A DNA stretch of 24,390 nucleotides from a virus. Of the stretch, positions 8,550-14,143 are shown in pieces. The notes under the pieces are model-generated. The model worked only from the letters and a program-made list of their open reading frames with translations. It was not told where the DNA came from and ran no database searches. How positions within the stretch are numbered: the stretch's first letter is position 1; each line of letters opens with the position of its first letter. The stretch covers positions 1 through 24,390 of IMG/VR virus record IMGVR_UViG_3300025759_000671, one strand, 5' to 3'. Both the position numbers and the translations under genes were made by a program.

Positions 8550-8796
8550 AATAAAAGAACAGCTTGCAGGTGTAGCAGCACTCATAGGAGTATTGGGGGC
8601 TATAGGTGCAGGGTTTATTAAGTATGGTGAAGTAATGTCTAAGCTAGATAGTTTAGAAGCATTTAATCCTGACCCTATAATGCAAGTTATAGGTGATAAT
8701 AAACAAGACATAGCTGTATTAGAAAAAACTGTACAAGTATTAGAATTAGAAATACAAGAATTAAAAGCAAGTAACAAAAACCCACTAGCAAACTAA
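8542..8796 (+). CDS. Membrane-anchored coiled-coil protein, 84 aa
   Basis: One N-terminal hydrophobic segment, GVAALIGVLGAIGAGFI (about 10-26), is followed by a helix with a coiled-coil end (VLEKTVQVLELEIQELK, 58-74). The likely topology is N-in, C-out. AGAGG in the previous gene (about 8526-8530) lies upstream of the ATG. The layout resembles an inner-membrane spanin or a small phage membrane protein. It pairs with the next gene, which has the same plan, through a TAATG overlap. Function is unknown. Confidence 0.75.
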   Translation: MGKIKEQLAGVAALIGVLGAIGAGFIKYGEVMSKLDSLEAFNPDPIMQVIGDNKQDIAVLEKTVQVLELEIQELKASNKNPLAN

Positions 8797-9164
8797 TGGC
8801 ACTTAAAATTTCCGAGTCTGCTTCTGTACAGATGCCGATGAAAACGGTTGCTAGTTTGATTGTGCTTGTTGCAATGGGTGTATTTGCATACACAGAACTT
8901 ACAGCTAGGTTAGTATCGTTAGAAACTTCACGTGAGTTATTTGAAAATGATTTGCTTAAAAAAAGTGAGCAGGTCCCGACCGATCAAGAACAACATTTTT
9001 TAATTGAGGATCTTTACAAGACCGTAGAAAAAATGGAGCAAACTCAAGAAATGAATATGACTAACAAAGTTAATATAGAATTTTTAAGAGAACAATTAGA
9101 TAAAGCACTAACTGATATTGAACGTTTAAAAGATAAGGTAAGAGAAAATGGAAAGAGTCACTAG
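8796..9164 (+). CDS. Membrane-anchored coiled-coil protein, 122 aa
   Basis: After about 16 polar residues there is one TM segment, TVASLIVLVAMGVFAYTELT (about 17-36). A long coiled-coil helix with a Pro-containing break (SEQVPTDQEQ) follows and ends in LREQLDKALTDIERLKDKVR. An N-in/C-out orientation would place the coiled coil in the periplasm, like an Rz-type inner-membrane spanin. No outer-membrane lipoprotein partner lies beside it; the only lipobox peptide in the window is at 21235-21342. It overlaps the next gene by 17 nt. Confidence 0.75.
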   Translation: MALKISESASVQMPMKTVASLIVLVAMGVFAYTELTARLVSLETSRELFENDLLKKSEQVPTDQEQHFLIEDLYKTVEKMEQTQEMNMTNKVNIEFLREQLDKALTDIERLKDKVRENGKSH

Positions 9165-9312
9165 AAAATTATTTGAATATATTGCTAGAATTAAAAAAAC
9201 TAATATAAATAAACGTCTACAAAAAGATTTAAAACAAGAAGTAGAGATTAATGGTACAGGCACACACAAGTATCGAATTAAATATGGGCCAAACAAAGGT
9301 AAAGTATTATGA
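9148..9312 (+). CDS. Small basic protein, 54 aa
   Basis: The ATG at 9148 has AAGAG (about 9140-9144) just upstream. The frame runs to a TGA at 9310-9312 that overlaps the next start as ATGA. The product begins MERVTRKLFEYIARIKK and ends with a turn-rich segment GTGTHKYRIKYGPNKGK, with many Lys/Arg and no cysteine or TM segment. It fills the only gap between two accepted genes and is linked to both, so it is very likely real. I do not recognise a family; nucleic acid binding is possible from charge alone. Confidence 0.7.
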   Translation: MERVTRKLFEYIARIKKTNINKRLQKDLKQEVEINGTGTHKYRIKYGPNKGKVL

Positions 9313-9542
9313 TAGCAGAAATTGTAGCCCTTTTAATGTTTGTAGGCCCTGATATTAAGGAGCACAGAATTCAAATTGATCCAAAAACAGGGAAGTCCTC
9401 AATGTCAATTTGTTTAAAACATAAACGAGAGGCAACAAGAGTTCCAAAAAAAAATATAGAATATAAATGTATTAAATCTAAAGCAGAACTAGAAAAAAAT
9501 ATAGATGGATCTTTCTCTATAAAAGCATTGATATTAAGATAA
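9309..9542 (+). CDS. Small protein with hydrophobic N-terminus and two cysteines, 77 aa
   Basis: The N-terminus MIAEIVALLMFVG is hydrophobic. The rest is a basic domain with two Cys in SICLKHKREA and YKCIKSKAEL, spaced to allow one disulfide if exported. The start overlaps the previous stop (ATGA), and the stop overlaps the next micro-ORF (TAATG). Similar short proteins occur among marine phages as far as I recall, without an assigned role. Confidence 0.7.
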   Translation: MIAEIVALLMFVGPDIKEHRIQIDPKTGKSSMSICLKHKREATRVPKKNIEYKCIKSKAELEKNIDGSFSIKALILR

Positions 9543-9598
9543 TGGAACCTATTTGTTATATATTTCTTATGCTTTGGTTAATGGGTGTAAGTAGCTAA
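9542..9598 (+). CDS. Hydrophobic micropeptide, 18 aa
   Basis: The frame opens at an ATG that overlaps the previous stop (TAATG) and closes in a TAA that again overlaps the next ATG. The peptide MEPICYIFLMLWLMGVSS is almost entirely hydrophobic and would barely span a membrane. It has no Shine-Dalgarno of its own, so translation would rely on stop-start coupling. The double TAATG link is the main support. It could also be spacer sequence. Confidence 0.4.
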   Translation: MEPICYIFLMLWLMGVSS

Positions 9599-9678
9599 TG
9601 GAAATTACTATACCTTGGAATACTATTATAGCTGGATTGTTCATTGTTTGGATGATCCTATACACTTTAAGACCATAA
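9598..9678 (+). CDS. Single-TM micropeptide, 26 aa
   Basis: The frame begins in a TAATG overlap with the 18-residue frame before it and ends at TAA 9676-9678, 4 nt before the next gene. The product has a polar N-terminus (MEITIPWNT), a hydrophobic core IIAGLFIVWMILY and a basic end TLRP, which is a good minimal membrane segment with a positive C-terminal flank. A role is not known; small phage membrane peptides often act in lysis or exclusion. Confidence 0.5.
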   Translation: MEITIPWNTIIAGLFIVWMILYTLRP

Positions 9679-9682
9679 AATT

Positions 9683-10351
9683 ATGTATTTAAACGCAAAC
9701 ATACCCCCAATAGAATGCTATGTAAGAGGTAATTATCTAAGAGATCAAAAAGATTCTCATGATAAATACTTTGAATGTGTAGTATTTGGTTTTACATCAA
9801 TACCAAAACAAGTACCTTTGTTTCATTATATGATGACAGATGGTGGTATATGGTGGAGAGCACCTGTATCTGCATTTTGTAAAAAACCAGGGGTAAAAGA
9901 ACTACCTTTAAACGAATTAATGTTATGGGATTCATTTAGCTATAATGTAAGTGTAACTAAATTTTATCAAATGGATGGATGTAAAATGATATATACATCT
10001 AGAAGAAAGAAAGAAAGAGAAGGCACATATTTATTTACAATTGATTGGTGTGCAGGTGACTATAATGAATTAGATTTTGGTTATGCAGAAAAACCTGATC
10101 AACATAAATGTGGACACGTAATAGAATTAGATGATGGTAATTATGCAATACAACCCAACAATAGATTAAGAATCTTTGATCCATCTATGGCAGCAGATCC
10201 AACTAAACCCTTGATACATAGATTAGTTAATACTAGAATATGGTCAGTTGAAGATACTTCAAAATGGATTACTGATGAGAATCAAGAAGGAAGTTATGAT
10301 TACGAATACAAGGAGATAAAGGATGGCAAAGAAGAAGTCAACAGTAAATAA
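9683..10351 (+). CDS. Conserved-looking hypothetical protein, 222 aa
   Basis: A soluble alpha/beta protein rich in aromatics. Segments include VRGNYLRDQKDSHDKYFECV near the N-terminus, then MTDGGIWWRAPVSAFCKKPG, TYLFTIDWCAGDYNELDFGY and AIQPNNRLRIFDPS. The hydrophobic pattern of short strands suggests a beta-rich fold. I recall similar proteins in marine phages but know no function. Its C-terminal tail is charged, and the last 29 nt overlap the next gene, whose AGGAG lies at 10311-10315. A structural or auxiliary virion role is possible from its late position. Confidence 0.75.
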   Translation: MYLNANIPPIECYVRGNYLRDQKDSHDKYFECVVFGFTSIPKQVPLFHYMMTDGGIWWRAPVSAFCKKPGVKELPLNELMLWDSFSYNVSVTKFYQMDGCKMIYTSRRKKEREGTYLFTIDWCAGDYNELDFGYAEKPDQHKCGHVIELDDGNYAIQPNNRLRIFDPSMAADPTKPLIHRLVNTRIWSVEDTSKWITDENQEGSYDYEYKEIKDGKEEVNSK

Positions 10352-10505
10352 AGCAGGTAACTATACTAAGCCAAGCATGAGAAAAACAATCTTTAATAGG
10401 ATTAAAGCACAGGCATCTCATGGAACAGCTGCTGGTAAATGGTCAGCAAGAAAAGCTCAAGCGTTAGCAAAGGCTTATAAGAAAGCTGGTGGAGGTTACA
10501 AGTAA
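10323..10505 (+). CDS. Small basic protein 1 of the microprotein cassette, 60 aa
   Basis: AGGAG at 10311-10315 stands 7 nt before the ATG. The protein is extremely basic, with MAKKKSTVNKAGNYTKPSMR at the start and a Gly/Ala/Lys-rich end (KAYKKAGGGYK); the middle, AAGKWSARKAQALAKAYKK, is a probable helix. Similar short proteins occur in cyanophage and pelagiphage genomes by my recollection, with no known role. Charge suggests binding of DNA or RNA. It overlaps the previous gene by 29 nt and the next by TAATG. Confidence 0.75.
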   Translation: MAKKKSTVNKAGNYTKPSMRKTIFNRIKAQASHGTAAGKWSARKAQALAKAYKKAGGGYK

Positions 10506-10633
10506 TGGTTAAAAAATTAAATAAAGTAGCTAAGGCTTTAGGTAAAGCATCTAAGCTACATAAAAAACAATCTAATATTATTAAAAAACATATTAAAGAA
10601 ATGAAATCTTATGGCAAAAAAAAGAGATCCTAA
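10505..10633 (+). CDS. Small basic protein 2 of the cassette, 42 aa
   Basis: The ATG overlaps the previous stop (TAATG) and the frame closes at TAA 10631-10633, 23 nt inside the next gene. The product is an almost continuous Lys-rich helix (VKKLNKVAKALGKASKLHKK) ending in KKKRS. There are no acidic residues except one Glu. Placement within a run of basic proteins and the start overlap support it. Nucleic acid or membrane binding is possible. Confidence 0.65.
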   Translation: MVKKLNKVAKALGKASKLHKKQSNIIKKHIKEMKSYGKKKRS

Positions 10634-10898
10634 AGTAGGAACTGGAAAAAAGCCAAAAGGTTCAGGTAGGAGATTGTATACAGATGAGAATCCTAAAGAT
10701 ACTGTCGGTATTAAGTTTGCAACTACTGCGGATGCCCGTAAAACTGTGGCAAAAGTTAAACGAGTCAACAAACCCTTTGCAAGAAAAATCCAAATTCTTA
10801 CAGTTGGCGAGCAAAGAGCCAAAGTTATGGGTAAGATACAGGTGGCAAGCATATTTAAAAAAGGTAAAGAAGCGATAAGAAAAGGGAGAAAAAAATAA
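10611..10898 (+). CDS. Small basic protein 3 of the cassette, 95 aa
   Basis: The N-terminus MAKKRDPKVGTGKKPKGSGR followed by RLYTDENPKDTVGIKF matches a short protein type that I recall as shared by several marine phages. A compact domain follows (ATTADARKTVAKVKRVNKPF, then RKIQILTVGEQRAKVMGKI) with a Lys/Arg tail. The base composition is a little less AT-rich than most of the window and uses CGA/CGT arginine codons. It ends in a TAATG overlap with the next basic gene. Function is unknown; DNA association is inferred from charge. Confidence 0.8.
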   Translation: MAKKRDPKVGTGKKPKGSGRRLYTDENPKDTVGIKFATTADARKTVAKVKRVNKPFARKIQILTVGEQRAKVMGKIQVASIFKKGKEAIRKGRKK

Positions 10899-11146
10899 TG
10901 GCACTCGCAAAAAGTCAACGAAGTTTAAAAGCATGGGGGAAACAGAAATGGAGAACAAAATCAGGGAAAAAGTCTTCAGTTACGGGAGAACGATATTTGC
11001 CCGAGAAGGCTATAAAGAACCTATCATCTGCGGAGTATGCGGCAACGACAAAAGCAAAACGAAAAGGAACAAAAAAGGGCAAACAGTTTGTGAAGCAACC
11101 AAAAGGGATTGCAAAGAAGGTAAAACAATATAGGAGTTACAGCTAA
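10898..11146 (+). CDS. Small basic protein 4 of the cassette, 82 aa
   Basis: It starts in TAATG and encodes MALAKSQRSLKAWGKQKWRT, then a Ser/Lys segment GKKSSVTGERYLPEKAIKNL and a Lys-rich tail. The run LKAWGKQKWRTKSGKK with RYLPEKAIK is recognisable as a small family shared among phages, function unassigned. A second frame at 10933-11133 encodes a Cys-containing product by chance and is not preferred. It ends in TAATG with the EF-hand gene. Confidence 0.8.
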   Translation: MALAKSQRSLKAWGKQKWRTKSGKKSSVTGERYLPEKAIKNLSSAEYAATTKAKRKGTKKGKQFVKQPKGIAKKVKQYRSYS

Positions 11147-11271
11147 TGTACAAAATGATGAATAAGAAAAATAAGAAAGTAGTAGGAAAAAGAAAAAAAT
11201 TAGATATAAATAAAGATGGCAAACTTACTAAAAAAGATTTTGCTATGTTAAGAAAAGGTAAAAAGAAGTAA
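11146..11271 (+). CDS. EF-hand/dockerin-like microprotein, 41 aa
   Basis: It starts in TAATG and ends in TAATG, filling the gap between two accepted genes exactly. After a Lys-rich N-terminus (MYKMMNKKNKKVVGKRKK) it carries LDINKDGKLTKKDFAML. This is a full calcium-binding loop with D-x-N-x-D-G-x-(hydrophobic)-x-x-x-D spacing, and the last Asp is as in dockerin half-repeats. A single EF-hand must pair with another copy or a partner to fold well, so a homodimer or a partner protein is expected. A role in calcium-dependent virion stability or adsorption is speculation. Confidence 0.75.
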   Translation: MYKMMNKKNKKVVGKRKKLDINKDGKLTKKDFAMLRKGKKK

Positions 11272-11522
11272 TGGCTAAGACACCTGCATGGCAACGTAAA
11301 GAAGGTAAGAACCCCTCAGGTGGATTAAATGCTAAAGGTAGAGCTAGTTATAATAGATCTACTGGAGGTAACTTAAAAGCACCTAGCAAAAAAGTAGGAA
11401 ACAAAAGAAGAGCTAGTTTCTGTGCCCGTATGAAGGGAATGAAAAAAAAATTAACATCTAAAAAAACAGCTAATGATCCAAATTCTAGAATTAATAAAGC
11501 TCTTCGGGCTTGGAATTGTTAG
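11271..11522 (+). CDS. Small basic protein of DUF6321 type, 83 aa
   Basis: The sequence begins MAKTPAWQRKEGKNPSGGLN and continues AKGRASYNRSTGGNLKAPSK, then RRASFCARMKGMKKKL and SRINKALRAWNC. I recognise this order (W-x-RKEGKNPxGGLNxKGRxSY, then RRxSFxARM) as the small DUF6321-type protein of cyanophages and related marine viruses. The assignment is from memory. It starts in TAATG; its 3' end overlaps the next gene by 50 nt. It is the last of the six basic proteins. Function is unknown; it is likely a nucleic-acid-associated or virion protein. Confidence 0.8.
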   Translation: MAKTPAWQRKEGKNPSGGLNAKGRASYNRSTGGNLKAPSKKVGNKRRASFCARMKGMKKKLTSKKTANDPNSRINKALRAWNC

Positions 11523-12057
11523 TATATTACTAACTATAAATATAAGTATGGCTGAAATATCTCAGACAAAAGATTTTATAAAAGCAATAGAGGAAGTTCG
11601 TCAAGAATATCCTGAGGAATCTATTGAACGTAAGATACCTGCATCATTTGTTGCAACAATAGCAGCTACTGAAACAGGTAATTTTAAGTTTGAAGGTGCA
11701 CCTACTGCAAAAAAAGCTAATAATTTTTTTGGTATACATGCAACAGGTGATCAAAATTTTGTACAAACATCAGGTGGTGCAAAGTTAAGATCATTTGATG
11801 ATAGCAAAGGTAGCATTAGAGCTTTTATGCAACTTATAGCTAATGATGAAAGATACAAACCAGTTGTAGATTCTATTAACAAAAATGATAAAGTAGAAAA
11901 TATGTTTCAGGGTATGTCTGTATATGCAGAAAATCCTAACTACACTAATTTATTAGGTAATGTTTATAAAAATAGAATACAACCAGTATTCCAAACAGAA
12001 AATTTTTTATTACCAAAAAAGAAACCAATAACAGAACAAATGGATAGCTTGCAATAA
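11473..12057 (+). CDS. Exported glucosaminidase-like peptidoglycan hydrolase, 194 aa
   Basis: The N-terminus has a hydrophobic core (LFGLGIVSILLTI) and a good signal peptidase site after ISMA (Ala27), so the enzyme should be exported by Sec. The rest resembles the Bax/GH73 glucosaminidase fold: IPASFVATIAATETGNF with candidate catalytic Glu67, NNFFGIHATGD, LRSFDDSKGSIRAFMQLI and YAENPNYTNLL. Such enzymes cut the glycan strand. No Shine-Dalgarno precedes the ATG at 11473, which overlaps the previous gene by 50 nt; an ATG at 11548 would remove the signal. This is a second wall hydrolase besides the amidase. The gene's stop lies in the T-tract of the opposite-strand terminator. Confidence 0.85.
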   Translation: MIQILELIKLFGLGIVSILLTINISMAEISQTKDFIKAIEEVRQEYPEESIERKIPASFVATIAATETGNFKFEGAPTAKKANNFFGIHATGDQNFVQTSGGAKLRSFDDSKGSIRAFMQLIANDERYKPVVDSINKNDKVENMFQGMSVYAENPNYTNLLGNVYKNRIQPVFQTENFLLPKKKPITEQMDSLQ

Positions 12058-12087
12058 AAAAGGGAAGCCTAAATTAATAGACTCCCC
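12056..12087 (-). terminator. Intrinsic terminator of the leftward (early) operon
   Basis: Read on the - strand, arm GGGGAGTCTA (12087-12078), a 6-nt loop and arm TAGGCTTCCC (12071-12062) form a 10-bp stem with two G-U pairs, followed by six T (12061-12056). It is the only T-tract hairpin found downstream of the replication genes on this strand. It overlaps the stop codon of the + strand hydrolase gene. Confidence 0.85.
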
Positions 12088-12101
12088 TAGCAGGCAACAC
12101 G

Positions 12102-12140
12102 AAGACCGCTTGACTTTTTAGTCAGGTGGTCTTTTTTTTT
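12102..12140 (+). terminator. Intrinsic terminator of the rightward (late) operon
   Basis: Arm AAGACCGCTTGAC (12102-12114), loop TTTTTA and arm GTCAGGTGGTCTT (12121-12133) make a 13-bp stem with two G-U pairs. Nine T (12132-12140) follow, the first two shared with the stem. It lies 44 nt after the last late gene. The reverse strand has no T-tract, so it should act only rightward. Confidence 0.92.
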
Positions 12141-12228
12141 GGACAGAACGATAAAGGTCTCTATCACCCCATCGTTTCTGCCAAAACCAAGTACTCAATG
12201 AACTAGCCCAACCCTCAAATTTATTCAT
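12118..12228 (-). CDS. Possible small Trp-rich protein, 36 aa
   Basis: A - strand ATG at 12228 opens a 36-codon frame that closes at TAA (12120-12118), inside the loop of the late terminator. The product contains WASSLSTWFWQKRWGDRDLY, which is unusually Trp-rich, and a basic end. There is no clear Shine-Dalgarno. It lies 25 nt after the previous - strand gene and before that operon's terminator, so it would be transcribed. The amino acid pattern looks protein-like, but support is limited. Confidence 0.4.
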   Translation of the reverse strand: MNKFEGWASSLSTWFWQKRWGDRDLYRSVQKKRPPD

Positions 12229-12253
12229 AATAGGATTGTGCCAAAAGTAATAT

Positions 12254-12490
12254 CTAAACTTTTTGTATAAGTTGTTTGATGTCATCTTGTAATTTCCTTC
12301 CTACAGCATTTGCATGGTTGATTACAGCAGCACATAAATTACCATGATAAGGATAGCCTTTAAGTGCTTCTCTAATTTTAGTAACAGGCTTACCACCATA
12401 ATCAATAACAATTGCATTATCTTTGTTAAGACCTATCTTTAATTCAAATAGTATACCAGTGTATTTATCTAAATTATTTTTTTCGGTCAT
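12254..12490 (-). CDS. Hypothetical protein, 78 aa
   Basis: I place the start at 12490 (MTEKNNLDKYTG) because GGAGG stands 7 nt before it; a longer form from 12505 would have that Shine-Dalgarno inside its own first codons. The protein is a small mixed fold with KYTGILFELKIGL, VIDYGGKPVTKIREAL and a C-terminal helix ending DDIKQLIQKV. The last gene but one of the early operon, it overlaps its upstream neighbour by 17 nt. No known family is recognised. Confidence 0.7.
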   Translation of the reverse strand: MTEKNNLDKYTGILFELKIGLNKDNAIVIDYGGKPVTKIREALKGYPYHGNLCAAVINHANAVGRKLQDDIKQLIQKV

Positions 12491-12662
12491 CTGTATTGCC
12501 TCCATTATATGGTGTTAATACAGATAAAGCATTCATGAGTTTAACAACTTCACCATAAGGTCTAGTCATTAAATATCTCATAATATCCATAAGTTGTTCA
12601 GAACTTATTATGTAAGTTCTAGGGGTAGTTTGTTGTTTTTTCTGTTCTTCTTTCTTTTCCAT
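12474..12662 (-). CDS. Hypothetical protein, 62 aa
   Basis: AGGAGG lies about 6 nt before the ATG. A Lys/Glu/Gln-rich N-terminus is followed by TYIISSEQLMDIMRYLMTRP and YGEVVKLMNALSVLTPYNGG, two probable helices. Similar short proteins, with a YIIS-EQL-x-x-I-x-x-YLxxRP pattern, occur in other phages by my recollection, without function. Its end carries the Shine-Dalgarno of the next gene. Confidence 0.75.
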   Translation of the reverse strand: MEKKEEQKKQQTTPRTYIISSEQLMDIMRYLMTRPYGEVVKLMNALSVLTPYNGGNTDDRKK

Positions 12663-12673
12663 CTATCCTCCTG

Positions 12674-12895
12674 TTAAAATGGTATATCATCGTAATCAAA
12701 ATGCTTACCTAGCATTTTAATATTTTCTTCTGCGTTTGCTATTTTAGTTATCAATTTATCTAGTTCTTCTATATGTTGTGGATGTTCACCAATACCTGCA
12801 GAATTTTCTAAATATATTAAAGCAGTTGCTCTAGCACTAGCAATATCAGCTTCGTACTTTCTAGCTAATGCTTTTATCAATTGTGTTCTAATCAT
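12674..12895 (-). CDS. Hypothetical helical protein, 73 aa
   Basis: The protein starts MIRTQLIKALARKYEADIAS and has a central conserved-looking GIGEHPQHIEELDKLI followed by a helix (ITKIANAEENIKML). The pattern, two helices joined by G-I-G-E-H-P, recurs in phage proteins I have seen, with no assigned role. The start overlaps the upstream stop as ATGA, so it is translationally coupled. Eleven nt separate it from the next gene, including that gene's Shine-Dalgarno. Confidence 0.75.
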   Translation of the reverse strand: MIRTQLIKALARKYEADIASARATALIYLENSAGIGEHPQHIEELDKLITKIANAEENIKMLGKHFDYDDIPF

Positions 12896-13083
12896 TCTGC
12901 ACCTCTAAAAGCATAGTACTTATCTTCTATTAAATCCTCATCTAATAAATAAGGATTATCTCTACCTCTCTTATTAAACTCTGTTCTTAAATCTCTTATC
13001 GTTTGATTCAAGGTTCTACCTGTATTTAAACAGTTACAAACCATATCATCTACTTCTATTAACGCTTGCTTTATTGCCCCCAT
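12892..13083 (-). CDS. Hypothetical protein, 63 aa
   Basis: AGGAGG is placed 7 nt before the ATG, inside the upstream 50-residue frame. The sequence MGAIKQALIEVDDMVCNCLN then RTLNQTIRDLRTEFNKRG is mainly helical with a C-x-C pair. The C-terminus (NPYLLDEDLIEDKYYAF) is acidic. No family is recognised. It belongs to the chain of small early-operon genes after the phosphoesterase. Confidence 0.75.
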   Translation of the reverse strand: MGAIKQALIEVDDMVCNCLNTGRTLNQTIRDLRTEFNKRGRDNPYLLDEDLIEDKYYAFRGAE

Positions 13084-13198
13084 TGTCTGCCTCCTGTAAT
13101 TGTTTATTTAGTTTATTTATCTCGTTCTGTGTATGTATCATAACTTCTTGTAATGCTATAATCTTACCATACAAAGACATCTTCTCACCATGTGTCAT
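13046..13198 (-). CDS. Small helical protein, 50 aa
   Basis: The start overlaps the DUF3310 stop as ATGA. The frame reads MTHGEKMSLYGKIIALQEVM, then a helix INKLNKQLQEADNGG, and closes at TGA 13048-13046 within the next gene. Heptad-like hydrophobics suggest a short coiled coil. It fills the gap between two accepted genes and contains the next gene's Shine-Dalgarno near its 3' end. Function is unknown. Confidence 0.65.
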   Translation of the reverse strand: MTHGEKMSLYGKIIALQEVMIHTQNEINKLNKQLQEADNGGNKASVNRSR

Positions 13199-13413
13199 TC
13201 AACCTCCTTTATTAATCTACTTAAATACCATTGAGCTTTTTCTAAATCTTGTAAAGGCTCTCCCTTAAATTTATATCTAGCAACGTATTTCAAAACATTA
13301 CCCTTCAAGTACCCATGGTATTCATCATCTGTCATACAATCTCGTATAACATCTATAGTTTCTTTTTTACCATACTTGTAGTGTGCAGGTGAATTAACTT
13401 TATCGTCTACCAT
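13195..13413 (-). CDS. DUF3310 protein, 72 aa
   Basis: Nearly the whole chain is a DUF3310 domain: VNSPAHYKYGKKETIDVI, then GNVLKYVARYKFKGEPLQDL and EKAQWYLSRLI. DUF3310 domains occur in many phages, and the T7 nucleotide kinase gp1.7 contains one, so a link to nucleotide metabolism is possible but not shown here. An AAGGAG lies before the start, which overlaps the phosphoesterase gene by 14 nt. Confidence 0.9.
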   Translation of the reverse strand: MVDDKVNSPAHYKYGKKETIDVIRDCMTDDEYHGYLKGNVLKYVARYKFKGEPLQDLEKAQWYLSRLIKEVE

Positions 13414-14143
13414 ATTCTCTCCTTATTGCATTATAGTCAATTGTTTCCATATTGTAAGCACCATTTGTAACTTCTCTCTTAACTATAATACCACTCCACC
13501 ACATATGCTGAGTATCTCTAGCAAAATGTTCTTTATGATTCAAGTAACATCCAGCAGATAAAGCATTTAATTTTCTGCCATTAGGTAAAGTAGATGTAGC
13601 ATAATCTAACAAATGACTATGGCCTACTGTAGCAGATACTTTGTGTTTTGTCAATAGACTTCTTGCTATATTTTCTCCTGATATAGCACTACCCATTATA
13701 CCTGATGGAAAATGGTGAGCATAGTGTACACCATTAACAACTTTAAATTTTTTGTAAGGTATCTCTTGCCAACCATATTGTTTAAATTTAAGATCACTAA
13801 TTTTTAAAGTACCATCTAGCTCAGGATTTTCTTCTACAAACCTATCTATTCTATCTTCATGATTACCATGTAGCATAATCTTCTTACCTTTAAATTTACC
13901 TAAACCTTTATTAAACAAAGATAATGCTTCATGTGAATGCTCCATATCTTTTTGATATCTTCTACCTTCAAATGATTTTTTCTTTTTATCATACGAAGAT
14001 AAAGAATCCATACTACAGAAATCACCCATACAGATAATATGTGTAGCTCTTACATCTGAGGCTAGCCTACCTGCCCACAGAAATCTTTCATTGCTTGCTT
14101 TAGGTGTGCAATGAGGGTCACCTATTACAACATGTGTTGCCAT
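13400..14143 (-). CDS. Calcineurin-like metallophosphoesterase, 247 aa
   Basis: All the family motifs are present: GDPH (Asp9, His11), MGDFCSMDS (Asp41), LHGNHEDR (Asn94, His95), HYAHH (His143/144) and VGHSH (His175, His177). These bind two metals and cut phosphoester bonds. The substrate cannot be read from the sequence; phage relatives include nucleic acid and small nucleotide phosphatases. It starts in a TAATG overlap with the previous gene and ends overlapping DUF3310. The neighbours suggest a DNA or nucleotide role during replication. Confidence 0.92.
   Translation of the reverse strand: MATHVVIGDPHCTPKASNERFLWAGRLASDVRATHIICMGDFCSMDSLSSYDKKKKSFEGRRYQKDMEHSHEALSLFNKGLGKFKGKKIMLHGNHEDRIDRFVEENPELDGTLKISDLKFKQYGWQEIPYKKFKVVNGVHYAHHFPSGIMGSAISGENIARSLLTKHKVSATVGHSHLLDYATSTLPNGRKLNALSAGCYLNHKEHFARDTQHMWWSGIIVKREVTNGAYNMETIDYNAIRREYGRR

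Noticed and set aside
10933-11133. + strand 66-aa frame with CGVCGN and further Cys, looking like a zinc ribbon
   Set aside because: It lies entirely inside the 82-aa basic gene, which has TAATG links on both sides and a recognisable sequence; this frame has no Shine-Dalgarno or coupling.
12109-12119. TTGACTTTTT at the late terminator, similar to the promoter -35 and spacer
   Set aside because: There is no -10 at the right distance, and the bases are fully used by the terminator stem and loop.
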